This document shows, piece after piece, positions 48,226 through 59,268 of a stretch of DNA of 64,000 nt. Origin of the DNA: Emydura subglobosa (Eukaryota > Chordata > Testudines > Chelidae); NCBI GenBank assembly GCA_007922225.1, contig ML679969.1, forward strand, positions 15,373,999-15,437,998, read 5' to 3'. Below the pieces are notes generated by a model. It saw only the letters and a program-made list of their open reading frames with translations. It was not told the DNA's origin and did no database searches. Positions within the stretch are counted from its first letter, which is position 1. Each line of letters opens with the position of its first letter. The translations under genes were made by a program, and so were the position numbers.

Positions 48226-49879
48226 ACCTCCACTTAGCTAAAGTGTTGTGGAGAGGATTTTCTTCTGAGTATATTGCTGCCGGTTCCAGCTCCACTCCAG
48301 GTGTCACTGCCATGTCCCACAAGGTTCTTTCATCACCTCTGAGGAGTGACTCTGTCTGTTTGTAACCAGACCCCCTGAGTATGACAATTGTGACCGCATC
48401 CCGGGGGCCTTTCTGTCTATAACCATATATGTTAGCAAGACCTCCTGTTTTCAGTTGGCTCAGTTTATTGTTCCCCAGCTGCTCAGAAAGCCTGGGGCTA
48501 ACAATTCTGCCAGGCTCCATTAACCCCTGTCTTCACACAGGCCAGGATTGCATTGCTCATTCTGGATGCAGTCGGGTGTGGAAACATTTTGAGGTCTATG
48601 CTGCTTTGCCATGCACAGTGAGAGGAGTTGGTCCATTGTCGGCTATGATTTGAATCTCCAGAGAACTTCTCCCAGCAAGTCTATTGTCAACAAAGAGAAT
48701 GATTTCCATTCACTTCATCTCATTTCTAAGCCATCAAATCTTCCACAAAGTCTAGTTCTCCTCTCAGATCATTAAGTTTTTTGAATGTATTTTCTCAGTA
48801 CAAGCTGTTCTGTACACACCCAGCCTCCTCACTGGGTCTGTCTATCTGTCTGAGGTTTACCCTGGGTGCCAACACGAATATTGTATTTGTCTATACCGAT
48901 ATAATTAACCTCTAGAAATAACGAGGGCTCCCATTCGGGTGTGTGTAGGAGAGGGGATTCTTGTGAGGAATGTGCTTCAGGCAACAGCTTTTTTTTCCTG
49001 AGCGTATTGTAAGAGACATAGTTAAATCATGAGCTGTCATGAGGCCCCCAGCAGCAAGAGTAGGAAACCAGGGAATGAGAGATGAGCAGTGAGATCAGGA
49101 GAAAACAAAGCGACATAATATTGGAGATAATTATCAATATTAATCCAATGAACTAGGGTCATGGAGAGAATACGTTGGGAGCTGAGTGCAGCAATGGGCT
49201 ACCACAAAAAGCAGAGCAAGCGGAACAAGCGAAAGACAGGAAAGTGTTTATTAGGTGTAACTGTACAGCATCCTCACGATGCATGGTACATGACAGAGAT
49301 ATAAAAGGTAAGCAGACAAATGTTCAAAAGTGCTGAATTTCAAAGGATGCAGAGAGAGACTCCAGCCATCAAGGGGATTTAGATTCAATCCCTTTTGAAA
49401 ATGAGAACTGAGTAGACATACCCTAAGGGCCCATCCTGCAAACACTTACTACCAGATGGAGTCCTTACCACCAGAAGCGACTACACTAGCTTCAGTGTGA
49501 CAAGTGCAAATAAGGAGACCTCCATTTGGCAGTAAATGCTGACAGGATCGGGGCCAGAATAGAGACAAGTCACTCAAGTGACTTCTCCACATCCTGCTCC
49601 AGCAAATGTTGTAAACGATTGTGTCAATCAGCGGCACAGATGTACTTCTGCTGCGATAAGTGACCAGCTGCTTTTGTGCTACCAGAGTAACACTTGACAT
49701 GACCACGGTAATGCCTTCGTGGTTGGTGAGTGCTTCATATGCAAGAGCCTCTGAGTTCTGCAGTTTGGCCTGGAGTAGAATGCATCCTGGGTGGTGTTAG
49801 TTTGTTTGTTACATTTAATCAGATTTAGGAGATGGGTTGAATAAATATTAATGCAGAGGCTCTCTGAAGTCAGACTTCT
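48226..49879. other. Non-coding, nothing firmly recognised
   Basis: A foldback-family arm (AATCCCTTTTGAAAATGAG) sits at about 49387-49405. The 136-codon minus frame 48110-48520 overlaps the MIR and has no domain. Confidence 0.4.
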
Positions 49880-50010
49880 GGTTATTTATTTGTATCACAG
49901 CAGCACTTAGGCTCTCCCAGCAAGATCAGAGCCTCGTTGTGCTAGGTGCTGTACATACATACTTAGAGAATGACAGTCCTCACCCCAAAGGTCTCACAAT
50001 TGAGACAAGA
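49880..50010 (-). repeat. CTAGCACA-family repeat, reverse
   Basis: TTATTTATTTGTATCACAGC, AGCACTTAGGCTCTCCCAGC, GTTGTGCTAGGTGCTGTACA, GACAGTCCTCACCCCAAAGG and TCTCACAATTGAG are the reverse of the family at 57575-57700; well preserved. Confidence 0.7.
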
Positions 50011-50129
50011 TGGGAAAAAAAAGGCGGTGGGGTGGGGAATAGAGGGTTGGAAAGGTGAAGAAAGTCGCCTCAGATTGCACTGCAGGTCAATGGAGAACAG
50101 AGCCCAGGGCTGACATTTTCCAAACTGGG

Positions 50130-50300
50130 AGCCTAAGACTGAGCTTTTCAAAAGCAGCTAAGGTGACACAGGAGCACAAGTCCCAGGGCTCAATAGGAAT
50201 TGTGCTCCCAAATTAATTATGTGCTTTGCAGAATGCCACCCCCAGCCACTCTATAGGCATCAAACTATGGATTTAGGAGCCTAAAGATATTCTCTTAGTT
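50130..50300. repeat. Foldback hairpin repeat (GGAGCACAA arms)
   Basis: GGAGCACAAGTCC (50171-50183) pairs with GGAATTGTGCTCC (50196-50208) at 12 of 13 positions across a 12-nt loop. Outer words CTTTTCAAAAGCAGCTAAGG and TTATGTGCTTTGCAGAATGC continue the fold weakly. Confidence 0.7.
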
Positions 50301-50532
50301 TTGAACATTTGAATATTTTGCACCTGGTCTCCTGAATCCAATGCCTATTCGCTGGGCGTCAAGTGGCATGATGGATGAAGGGGTTTTGAAGGGTTATTTT
50401 TTACATGCACCTGACTTTCTGTTGCAAACTTTCTTGAATTTATTGCAACTCTCACAACATATGGTCTTTTTTTCTTAAAGTCAGCACTCCTGTAGTTACG
50501 TTCAGCTTTCATTTCAAGAAAATTAATTTCTG

Positions 50533-50548
50533 CCCCCCCCCCCCCCCC
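50533..50548 (+). repeat. C16 homopolymer
   Basis: Sixteen consecutive C. The length in the real genome may be uncertain because such runs are error-prone in sequencing. Confidence 0.95.
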
Positions 50549-51276
50549 ATTGCAGAGGGAAACTTAGAAAAGGGACCTCTAAAGCGCAAAAGCTAGAAGA
50601 CCCAATTTTGTGTGTGTAAAATGTTTTTTGGGGATCCTGATTCAGTATGTTTTTAATAATTTGGGTTGGCAACATGGTGACATAAATAATAAAACTTACA
50701 GCTAAACTTTCTCCATTTAAGAAAACAAAACAAAACTGATTTTTCCAAGTGGCAAGAGATGACAAAAAATTTCCTAGAAAATAATTTTTCTTCATCAGGT
50801 TCAGCAGAAGTTGCATAAAGGCCTTTTTTATTTCCTCCTTCCTCTACCCTACAGTTCTTTACAGCCAGAGAGGAGCCTACAACAAGTGGTAACTAAGACT
50901 AACTAAATCAGATGCCATTCCCCCACGATTCCCAGGAAGCAATTTTAATCCAACTTACAGCCAGCTTTCAGTTCCCAGGAAATAAATGATGATTTACATA
51001 TCAGATGTACAAAGGGAACCAAATGCTATCTGAGTGGTTTTGAAACATTCATGAACTCTTCATAGAATGTAGGATACATTACAATATCACATCCTCACTG
51101 CTCTGGTTTAGAATATAGAATTAACTGTTGTGTATGCTCTTTACCTTCTAACTATTCCACACAACCAGCTGTGGTCAGCACTTAACATATAAGTAAATAC
51201 TTACATGTTATCTGTTTTTATGCCCTATGCAAGTTAAGTGTCACCACAGGGAGATTCATTTTACTTGATGTGTAGG
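50549..51276. other. AT-rich non-coding, nothing recognised
   Basis: Unique-looking; the 97-codon minus frame 50523-50816 crosses the C-run and has no domain. Confidence 0.45.
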
Positions 51277-51590
51277 GGTAGTGCAGTCTGAGGGCTAGGA
51301 GTTGAGAGCCAGTTCTCCTGGGGTCTTTTTCCAGATTTGGCATTGATTTGCATAAGGACACACAACAGTTTACTTGGGGCCTGAGTCAACTCACATCAAA
51401 GTCAGTGAGTGTCTTTCCATTGGCTTTAGTGGAGTTTAAACTTTTTCTTCCTCCGTTTCTCCATCTGTCTGTATATAACAATCCTGACCTTTCTCTTCAG
51501 GGCACTCTGGGCCATACTAATGTGCTTTGAGATCCCTTGGTGAAAGGTTCTATCAGATTGCAAAGCGCTACATTATTATGGGGACGATTC
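51277..51590 (+). repeat. MIR copy, interrupted or diverged
   Basis: The head GGGTAGTGCAGTCTGAGGGC and GAGCCAGTTCTCCTGGGGTC is followed by CTCCGTTTCTCCATCTGTCT. The tail GTGCTTTGAGATCCCTTGGT, GAAAGGTTCTATCAGATTGC and AAAGCGCTACATTATTATGG closes it. The middle (51360-51440) resembles a foldback core (CATCAAAGTCAGTGAG), suggesting a nested insertion. Confidence 0.7.
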
Positions 51591-53908
51591 AACATCTGGA
51601 ATGAATGTGTTGGCTTGGGGAATTGTTTCAGTCTCAGAATATTTGGTTGTTTCTAAACTGTCTTGTTTTGTAGAGCAATTACTTGAGCTTTGTCATGGTC
51701 TTTTGTCATGTCTGTCCTAGCTGAGTACGACAGCTATTTCCTGGTCTGTTTCATTGTTTCCGTTTTCTTTTTTGGTTGGTTCTAAATTTTCATTGTTGTG
51801 TAGTTCTGTTTCGTTTTGTTCATTTGGGAATAAAAAGATATATGCTGCCATCATCCTAAAATCCCTACAAGGCATTTATTTCTTGGGTAGTCAGAGAATT
51901 TTTATGGGTTTTGCTTGTTCTCCTGCTTAGTTATTTTTCCAATTTCAAATGCACACTGTTTGAATTAAGCAGGTGCCAGATTTGAGAGGCTTTTCTAATT
52001 ATGTGGCACATTTAGGAACATATCCAGACTGGATATGCTTGAGGCCCATTTAATGCGGTATCCTCTCTCCAGCATGCTTCAGGGAAAGACGCAAAAGAAC
52101 TTCACATTAGGGAGAGATAGGATGAAATGCTAGCCCCTGGAGGCGGTGTCACCTTAATCCCTGATTGTTAGATTGGTGCAAACCCTGAAGCAGTTTGCCA
52201 TTCGACACAAGGATCCATGTGTTAGGTTTGCACTGGTTCCCAGGGGCCATGTGGCTGTGTCCAAAGTCACACCCTCATTTCAGAGAGAAGAAACTGTGGT
52301 GACAATTTGTTGCCCATAACATGTAGCAGGGAAGGGACCTTTGAGAATAAGGTGGTGGCAGTCAGTGGAATAAAACCACCGAGCTTGGAGTCTGATTTCC
52401 TGTGGTTTGACCTCAGTGAAATGCCACTGAGTGCAGGAGAGCTATCTCTGGATTTACACTGGGCTAAGGCCAACCAGGACAAGTCCTCCCCCCCCCACCC
52501 ACCTTTCTGTCATGCTGCAGCCCATCACACAGTCCTCCCTCTAGTGAGGAAATGGACTTGGCATCTCCCACAGGAGTAGAGCTGGAAGGGGTGTCTGCTG
52601 CGGCCCAAGTTCAGCTGCTGGGTTCTGCCAGCCACCACAGCTGCATGCCAGCTCTTGTGAGAAATCACTGTGGAGCAGTAGTGATAGTAAATGAAAGGCT
52701 GCTTCCTGGAGATAGGGGAAGGGAGAAGCAAGTCTGCCCTTTACAGGTGTCATTTAAGAGTGCAGAGGGCCAGGAGAAAGCTGAGCTATTGCTTCAGTCA
52801 TGCTTCAGAAGTGCACAGGCGTTTCCTGACTGTCTTCACAGGGGTGATTTTTATCCACTGTCATGTTAAAAGGCCCAGAATTCATTATACAACTAAACAA
52901 TTCTGTCTGTGGATGTACATATTCTAAGAGCCATTGCTGTCCTATGTTAAGCAGTAATGGGACTCAGCCTTTTGGGACAAACGCTACTAGTTCACGAGCA
53001 ACTCCAGAGCTGGTCATGAATTCAGGTATTTTCTTCATGATACCATCCATATTAAGCATTCAGATACGAAATAGCATGAATGTGTGTGGGATGTGGAGGA
53101 AACAGAATCCATTGGTGGAGAGCACCTAAGTATCAGTGAATTCCTATTCGGAGGGATGCTATGTAACTTTTAAATGTTGTAATTTCATCCACTGTTGATA
53201 GGCTGAAAGAGTTAAGTTGCTGAGGTTAAGCAGTTAGATAATCAGTGTTAGGTGAGATGAGGATAAACTTGATTCTAGACAGTGTCTTCCACGTGACAGG
53301 AAATGATAGTGTTACACAAATAATCATAAGAGGTAATAACTAATGCAGGGGATTTTAGAATACATTTAGAACAGCAAAAGGAAGAAGAAACTAAGGAGCA
53401 TAGACCAGGGAGAAGATGCAAGCTTCACTCTCTCTGAAGAAGGCAAGAGGCACTGCTGCATTATCTGGTCCAAACTCTCCTTGAAAGTTTCTCTCTGTTG
53501 TTTTCCCATCATTCCAGGCAGTAGCAGGTTCTGTTGTGAAGATCATGGCCCCCTGAGCCCTGCAGTTATCTGCTTCTCTAACCATACCTGTAATTATTGA
53601 AAATTTCATCTCTTCGAAGTAACTGGTCATATAAACAAAGGGTGAAGTTTCTGCTGTGTATCATCTACAACGAGTGGCTTTGTAACAGCTAATCACCAAG
53701 CACGCTGTGAAGCCTGGATGGCTGAGTGTCTACTCTTTGGAGATGGAGTGTAGCTAAAGGCTGCCTGAGTGACAGCCACGGTTGATGTGTTGTCCAGCCA
53801 CACTGCTGTGTGCTTGTGCTCCTGTCAGCTCTCTCAAGCTAAGTAGGCTTGCACCAAATCAATAACTAGTTGGGAGAGCTCCAAGGAGCGTGGTGCTGGT
53901 GATTCTTT
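51591..53908. other. Non-coding, nothing recognised
   Basis: T-rich with repeated TTTTGTT/TTTCGTTTTG words at 51640-51830. Overlapping frames on both strands at 52267-52927 show no domain. Confidence 0.4.
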
Positions 53909-53927
53909 ATGAGGCACTCACACACCA
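53909..53927 (+). repeat. 19-bp word shared with 34807-34825
   Basis: Identical ATGAGGCACTCACACACCA in the same orientation. Confidence 0.5.
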
Positions 53928-54474
53928 GCCTAGTGGGCCGAAAAGGCTGTACATCATTTACAGGAGAAATATGGTAAAACCAAGATCCTGATCATTGGTG
54001 AATATTTCTATTCACATGGCAGGATAGTTAAGACTAGATGTGAAAGCCTGGCCCCATTTAAATCAAAGCTCCCTGTGACATCAGTGGAGTCAGGATTTCT
54101 CCCCAGGAATGTAAGTGCCAGTATCTTGGCCAAACTCCAATCTGGGGGAAGGGCAGGAAAGTGCTTTTCCTGATTTTTAGTTGGATACAGTATTCTTCGT
54201 CCCATCCTTGGCCTTTGAATAATGTCACTGAGCGGCAAGAGAGCTGATGTGCTCCTCCAGTGGGGTGTGAAGTGACCAGTGCTGCCCAACGCCTGCACCC
54301 TAAACCCAACAGTCAAAATTAGATCAAAGTATTACAGCCCGCAGGAGACTAAACTAATACATGCCACAGGCAGAGAAAAGGAGGAACTGCAGTGCCCAAA
54401 GCCCCCGCAATGGCAGGGAACTGGTTAAATGAGATATAGCCAGATCACCCCAGCAAGTGACCTGCATCCCATGC
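53928..54474. other. Non-coding; foldback-core fragment
   Basis: AGCCTGGCCCCATTTAAATC, AAAGCTCCCTGTGACATCAG and TGGAGTCAGGATTTCTCCCC (about 54044-54105) resemble a decayed foldback repeat. The minus frame 54008-54316 has no domain. Confidence 0.4.
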
Positions 54475-54760
54475 TGCAGAGGAAGATGAACCCACCACAC
54501 GGTCACTGTCAATCTGACCTCAGGGAAAATTCCTTCTCGACTCCATGTATGATGATCAGTTAGACCCTGAGGCAGCCCAGCACCTGAGAGAGAGAACGCT
54601 CAGTGACATCTCAGAGCTCTGGCCCACCCTGCTCAGCGTCCCATCTCCAGCTGTGGCCATGCCTGGTGCTTCAGCGGAAGGAGATTAAAAACCCCCTCCC
54701 AGAATACATTGTGTGGGGAGGAATCCTTTCCTGACCCCTGCCTGGTGTAAATCCTCACAG
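54475..54760 (+). repeat. Unnamed interspersed repeat (AAATTCCTTC family)
   Basis: GACCTCAGGGAAAATTCCTT, CTCGACTCCATGTATGATGA, TCAGTTAGACCCTGAGGC and GGAATCCTTTCCTGACCCC are phrases of a reptile repeat I recall but cannot name. Possibly CR1-related. Confidence 0.4.
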
Positions 54761-55974
54761 CTCTCTTGAAGTGCCCACCATGTTTACCCCAGTTAAATTG
54801 ACAGCAAAATTTGGCCCATAGTTTTTCAAGTGCTTTGGAGGCCTTCTGGATTATTAATATATCTTGTGTCTATAATTATTATTATATAGCTCTGTGCTAC
54901 ACTGGCACAGGGGAAAAACCAAAATGTGTCTGCAGCTGTGTGCATGTGTATGGCAATATTTTTATTTCTGAGGGAGCCCGAGAGAGGTTTGGTAGCATTT
55001 TCGCTATCTGAGGATATAACAGATTGCATTAGATTTTAAAAAGGGATCCTGTCAAAATATTTTGACCCGGAGATTATATTCAGACTGTCACATGTACAGT
55101 AACATTCCCTATAGCTGGCAACCCCCAGCAATGTGCTGCATGATAGAAATTTCCTTTCACTGGCATCTTACCCTCAAAGTCAGCACTAGCCCCGTTAAAT
55201 TGGATGGCAGGATTTTTCAAATCAACTGTCAATGGAGCAATGAAATTACAGCACCTTGGAGTAAAAATAAATAAAGAAGTGCAGCCTCACTGCAGGCTAT
55301 TCTGTCCCTGGTCTAATGGCCACTCTCGTACAGAAGGGTGGCTTACGTAGTTTTGTTAAAAGATACAGGGTCACATCACAAGCAAGTGATTGGGGAAAAA
55401 AACTTTGAAAACATGGCCCTAGCAATTATAGCTAACTGTCCTGCAGCACTAGACTGTTAACGGGGGGCAAGAAAGGTTTTCAGGCAGGAGCCAGCATCCT
55501 TGGAAAGACACACTAATACCATCCACATAAAAGCCACTTTCTGAGGACACTGTACTGTCTGGGGGAATGGACAGTGTCTTTTAATTATTCCAGGAATAAA
55601 AAAGCTTCTGATTCAAATAGGAGAGATCAGATGTGCTGGTGAGCACCTGCGGAGAAATTATTTCTTCAAGTTTCTAATGATCTGACAAACGAGAGAGGCT
55701 CTTTGCTAAAAGGGGCCCAGTTTCTGCTGGAATGTCCAGGACTATTGTTTCATGTGATATATCAGCCAGTAAATAAGAAGCACACTGCTGGAGGGTTTTG
55801 AAGCTACCATGTGGTGGCACTGGGTTGGAGTCAGAAGGGAGCCTCTCTCTCCCTGGCTTGACAGTGTTTGAAAGAACTAATTTACTCTATTCAGATTCTT
55901 ATGCCACCTCTGCCAGTGTGGGCTCTGAGCACTCGAATACTGGTTTGTTGAAACTGAATCTGATCGCAGGAAAG
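54761..55974. other. Non-coding with a short palindrome
   Basis: GTCAAAATATTTTGAC at 55051-55066 is a perfect 16-bp palindrome. CAAAGTCAGCACTAGCCCCG near 55176 resembles a foldback fragment. Nothing else recognised. Confidence 0.45.
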
Positions 55975-56245
55975 GATCGGTTTGGACAAATTTCAAACAT
56001 TTTTGTGGGGAAAAAAGTTTTGAAATTTGACATTTTCTAAGTGAAAAAGTTCAATTTTTCAGGTCAAAGAAACTTTTGATTTAAAAAAAAAATAAGTTAA
56101 TTTATGATAATAAAAAAAAAGGTTGAAACGAAACATTTTCAAATTCTCAAAACAAAACATTTTGATTGACTTGATCCAGATTTTCAGTTTGCCAACATTT
56201 TTGCGACTGACTTTTTGTTCTCATTTTGGATGGGGACATTTTTGA
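55975..56245. repeat. AT-rich TTTTGA/TCAAA self-complementary block
   Basis: Repeated words: CAAATTTCAAACATTTTTG, GTTTTGAAATTTGACATTTT, AATTTTTCAGGTCAAAG, AAACATTTTCAAATTCTC, ACATTTTGATTGACTTG. The same vocabulary as 23980-24330. The two blocks probably belong to one diverged repeat family able to fold on itself. Confidence 0.5.
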
Positions 56246-57061
56246 ATGCTCTGATTCTCAGGAGACGGGAGAACTTTCCTGCCCAGCCCTGCTGAGAACC
56301 TTCCCTGGAGGCAATGCCCTCAGCTCCGTGGAAGGAAGAGGAAGTAATTCACAATCATCTCGCTTCTGACACTCCTGGGTGGGCAGTTGGCTGCTCACCA
56401 GTGCCTGTCTGCTTTGACCTCCTTGACCCCAGGTCACTGTAGGCACTAACACTAAGATACCACATGCCACAAATTTCACAAGTAACTAGTGATTTGGGGT
56501 GCATCCATTTTTGCACTTTAGACACTTTGAAGAGGCTTGGTTTTTAGTGAGGGGTGCTCAGTGCTTTCCGCAATCAGGCCCTTTTGTTAATAGCTCCATG
56601 TAAAGATCGGCACAGAGGGTGTGTCTACACTGAAGCTGGGACCATGCCTCCCAGTCCAGGCAGACAGACTCACTCTAGTTCGGCTCCAGTTAGCATGCTA
56701 AAAATAGCAGTGTGGACGTTGCAGCTATGGTGGAGACTCAGGCTAGTTACCTGAGCCCAGACCCAGGGGTCATGAGGGTTCGGGAGGCTGAGCTGCTGTC
56801 CAAGCCACAACATTTGCACTTCTATTTTTAGTTCACAAGCTTGAGCCGGGCTAGCAGGAGTCTGTCTGCCCAGCTGGGAGGCTCTCTCGCGCCCAGCCTT
56901 AGTGCAAACATATGTTTGCAACTCGGCAACTGTCATTGGTCTTACAAAACCCAGAAAGCATGGCACATGTTCTTCCGTGCTACCTTCTGTCTCCTTACCA
57001 CTAACAAATTAAAAATTACACAGCTACAGAGATCTCTCTTGTATGCAACACTCCTGTAACA
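56246..57061. other. Non-coding, nothing recognised
   Basis: More GC-rich. Overlapping opposite-strand frames (56554-57059 and 56670-56966) are without domains. The phrase GTGTGTCTACACTGAAGCTGGG with TAAAAATAGCAGTGTGGACG hints at a further repeat, unconfirmed. Confidence 0.4.
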
Positions 57062-57290
57062 CAGTTAAGGTGTCTTAAGCTAGGCACCCCGAACACTGAG
57101 GCATCTAAAATCACTAGTCATTTAGAAAATCTTGGCTGATATAGTCAGTGCCTCATGCACCTGAACTCACTATATCTTTCATGTCACTTATAATAAACTC
57201 AGCAGCGAGAACCTGTTTCTTCTCTCAGTTCAGTGAATGCCAATAAACTCCCATTGACTTCTATAAGATGTGGATCAGGTCTTTATTTAT
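57062..57290. repeat. Foldback-family fragments
   Basis: AAGGTGTCTTAAGCTAGGCA with GAGGCATCTAAAATCACTAG (57068-57118) belongs to the TTTAGGCA group. AACTCCCATTGACTTCTATA with GATGTGGATCAGGTC (57246-57281) belongs to the CATTGACTTCAATGGG / GGATCAGG group. Confidence 0.5.
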
Positions 57291-57574
57291 TAGGTTTATT
57301 TTATTTCCTCTGAAGGGCTTGCCCTCATTTCTCATTTTTGTCTTACAGGAGATAAAGAGAACACCTTGCCCCAGGTTCTACCAACGTGGAGTGACATCAT
57401 TATAACACCCAAAGATATTTTTCTTCATCTGATATAGATTAGTGTTTCTTTTTATCCAATGGGCATGGGGCTGGCCCATGGACTCTGGATCAGCTGGCAA
57501 AAGCATCAATCTTCTCCATTAACCAGAGGATTTAGAGCCTGCTCCCAATGCCATTGAAGGGAATGGAAATTGGC
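57291..57574. other. Non-coding, nothing firmly recognised
   Basis: Includes GCTCCCAATGCCATTGAAGG near 57541-57560, another foldback-core fragment. Confidence 0.4.
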
Positions 57575-57703
57575 CTAGATTGTAAGTTGTTTGGGGCAGG
57601 GAGAGTCAACTTGTTCTGTATTTCTACAGCACCTAGCACACTGGAGTCCAGGACTTGAATTCCTAAGTGTTGCCACTGTACAAATAATAATAATAAATAA
57701 TAA
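57575..57703 (+). repeat. CTAGCACA-family repeat, best copy
   Basis: GATTGTAAGTTGTTTGGGGC, AGGGAGAGTCAACTTGTTCT, CTACAGCACCTAGCACACTG, GAGTCCAGGACTTGAATTCC, GTTGCCACTGTACAAATAAT and a (AAT)n tail give the layout of this family, seen five more times in the window. Confidence 0.75.
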
Positions 57704-57735
57704 TGACTTCAATGGGCTTTGGATCAGGCCTTTAG
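57704..57735 (+). repeat. Half of a CAATGGG/GGATCAGG foldback repeat
   Basis: ATGACTTCAATGGGCTTTGG followed by ATCAGGCC is the right arm of the foldback whose left-arm type appears at 62005-62034. It abuts the preceding repeat directly. Confidence 0.6.
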
Positions 57736-58789
57736 CTAAAGCACCTCCCCAGTCTTTTATAATTCCTGTTGCATGGACATTTTCATTCGTACAGCAGAAA
57801 CATACACTCCTTGTTTATGCACATGTCATTAGCAGAGACTTTAAACAGGTTCCTTAGATCTTTGGAGAATTGCTCCTTGACCATTACCAATGCTAAACAG
57901 ATTTAGGAGATATACTTTTTGCTTTCTCGCCACAGAAAGGTAATAAATAAGTTTGTGGGAAGACCCACAATTCAATAAACTAACAGACCAAAAGTCTGCT
58001 ACATCATAATTTGGAAATTGTTTTTTTCTCAGTCTGTTTCACAGAATGAAATTGATCTGTCTAATCTCTTATCTCTAGCTATGAAATTGTATTTCCCTCG
58101 TAATAGGCCTACAAATGTTATAGATGAATAGTTCAATAGGGAAGAAAGAATGGAATCGGCAAGAATACTAAAAAGGGACATTAGATTTGTTCACTTTTGG
58201 TCACAGACACCAATATGCTTCAGTGTCAGGAATTCCAATCAGCCTCTATTCTCTCCTCCTATAGGGACCTGCACTAGGAAAGAACATTCTTAAACCTCTG
58301 AAACCTTGCAAATATGATCAGGCTCACTTCTTAAATAAAAATTGGGAGGACACATTTAAAACGTCCCATTTAATTCAAAGCTTCTTGTTTTGGGTATGAT
58401 TTATTTTTCTTTCCTTCTTTGTGATGCAAAATGTGCATTTCCCAGCATGTAAAAATAAATTTAAAAAACACCCTTCATAACAATGACAGCATACAAATGA
58501 CATATGCACTATCAATTAAAGAAACACTACAAACTAATAACACAGACAACAGAGCAGTACAAACAGAAATCAAGATGGGATAAAATCAGAGATCTAAAAC
58601 CCATGAATGCTAATGGTGGGTTAGAGTCCTCTTAAAATGGGGGTTGATAGTAATGTAACAGCTGGTCCGAGTCTCTGCTATAGGCTGGAAAAAGCTCCTT
58701 TAAATCCCTCAATGCTTTGGAGTGTTTGAAATCTGGGGTCAGCTTCTGCCACATAGGCCCATCTGCAATTTTCAATGGCACTGGCTTGG
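57736..58789. other. AT-rich non-coding, nothing recognised
   Basis: Unique-looking. Confidence 0.45.
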
Positions 58790-59094
58790 CACTGTTGCCA
58801 ACTTTTCTGATATTTATTGTGTTTCTTAAAGCCCCAGCACAGGGACACCTGTGATTAGATGAAAATCTCAGCTTTCATTAAATTAATTAGAAGTACCTTT
58901 CTAGCCTTCCTGGTTTCAGAAAAAAAGCTTGAAAAAGTGACCTGACTGCAACCCAAAAGCTCAAAAGAAGGCAAATACAAAGAACCCAACATTTATTACG
59001 GCTTAAAAATCTCATGATTTTTAAGATAATCTCATGATTTGGGGGAGGAGCAGCATTACTCTTGATTTTTAACCCTTGAGGTCAGCCATGCTGC
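58790..59094 (+). repeat. CTCATGATTTT-family repeat
   Basis: GCACTGTTGCCAACTTTTCT, GTTTCTTAAAGCCCCAGCAC, the paired AATCTCATGATTT (59008-59020 and 59028-59040) and GGTCAGCCATGCTG at the end give the same layout, reversed, as 27711-27920. Confidence 0.6.
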
Positions 59095-59236
59095 TAAAGC
59101 CAAGAAAGAAACATCTTGTCACATTCATCAAAAGAACATGATGCTTTTAATTCTGCATGATCAGGCACCTGTTAACTTTGACAGTCACAGTGCCCTCATG
59201 ACTTTGTCCTCATATATGCAGCAGCTGGTTTCTTAG

Positions 59237-59268
59237 CACACACACATTCTCTCTCTCTCTCTCTCTCT
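59237..59268 (+). repeat. (CA)n-(TC)n simple repeat
   Basis: CA dinucleotides followed by about ten TC units. Confidence 0.9.
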
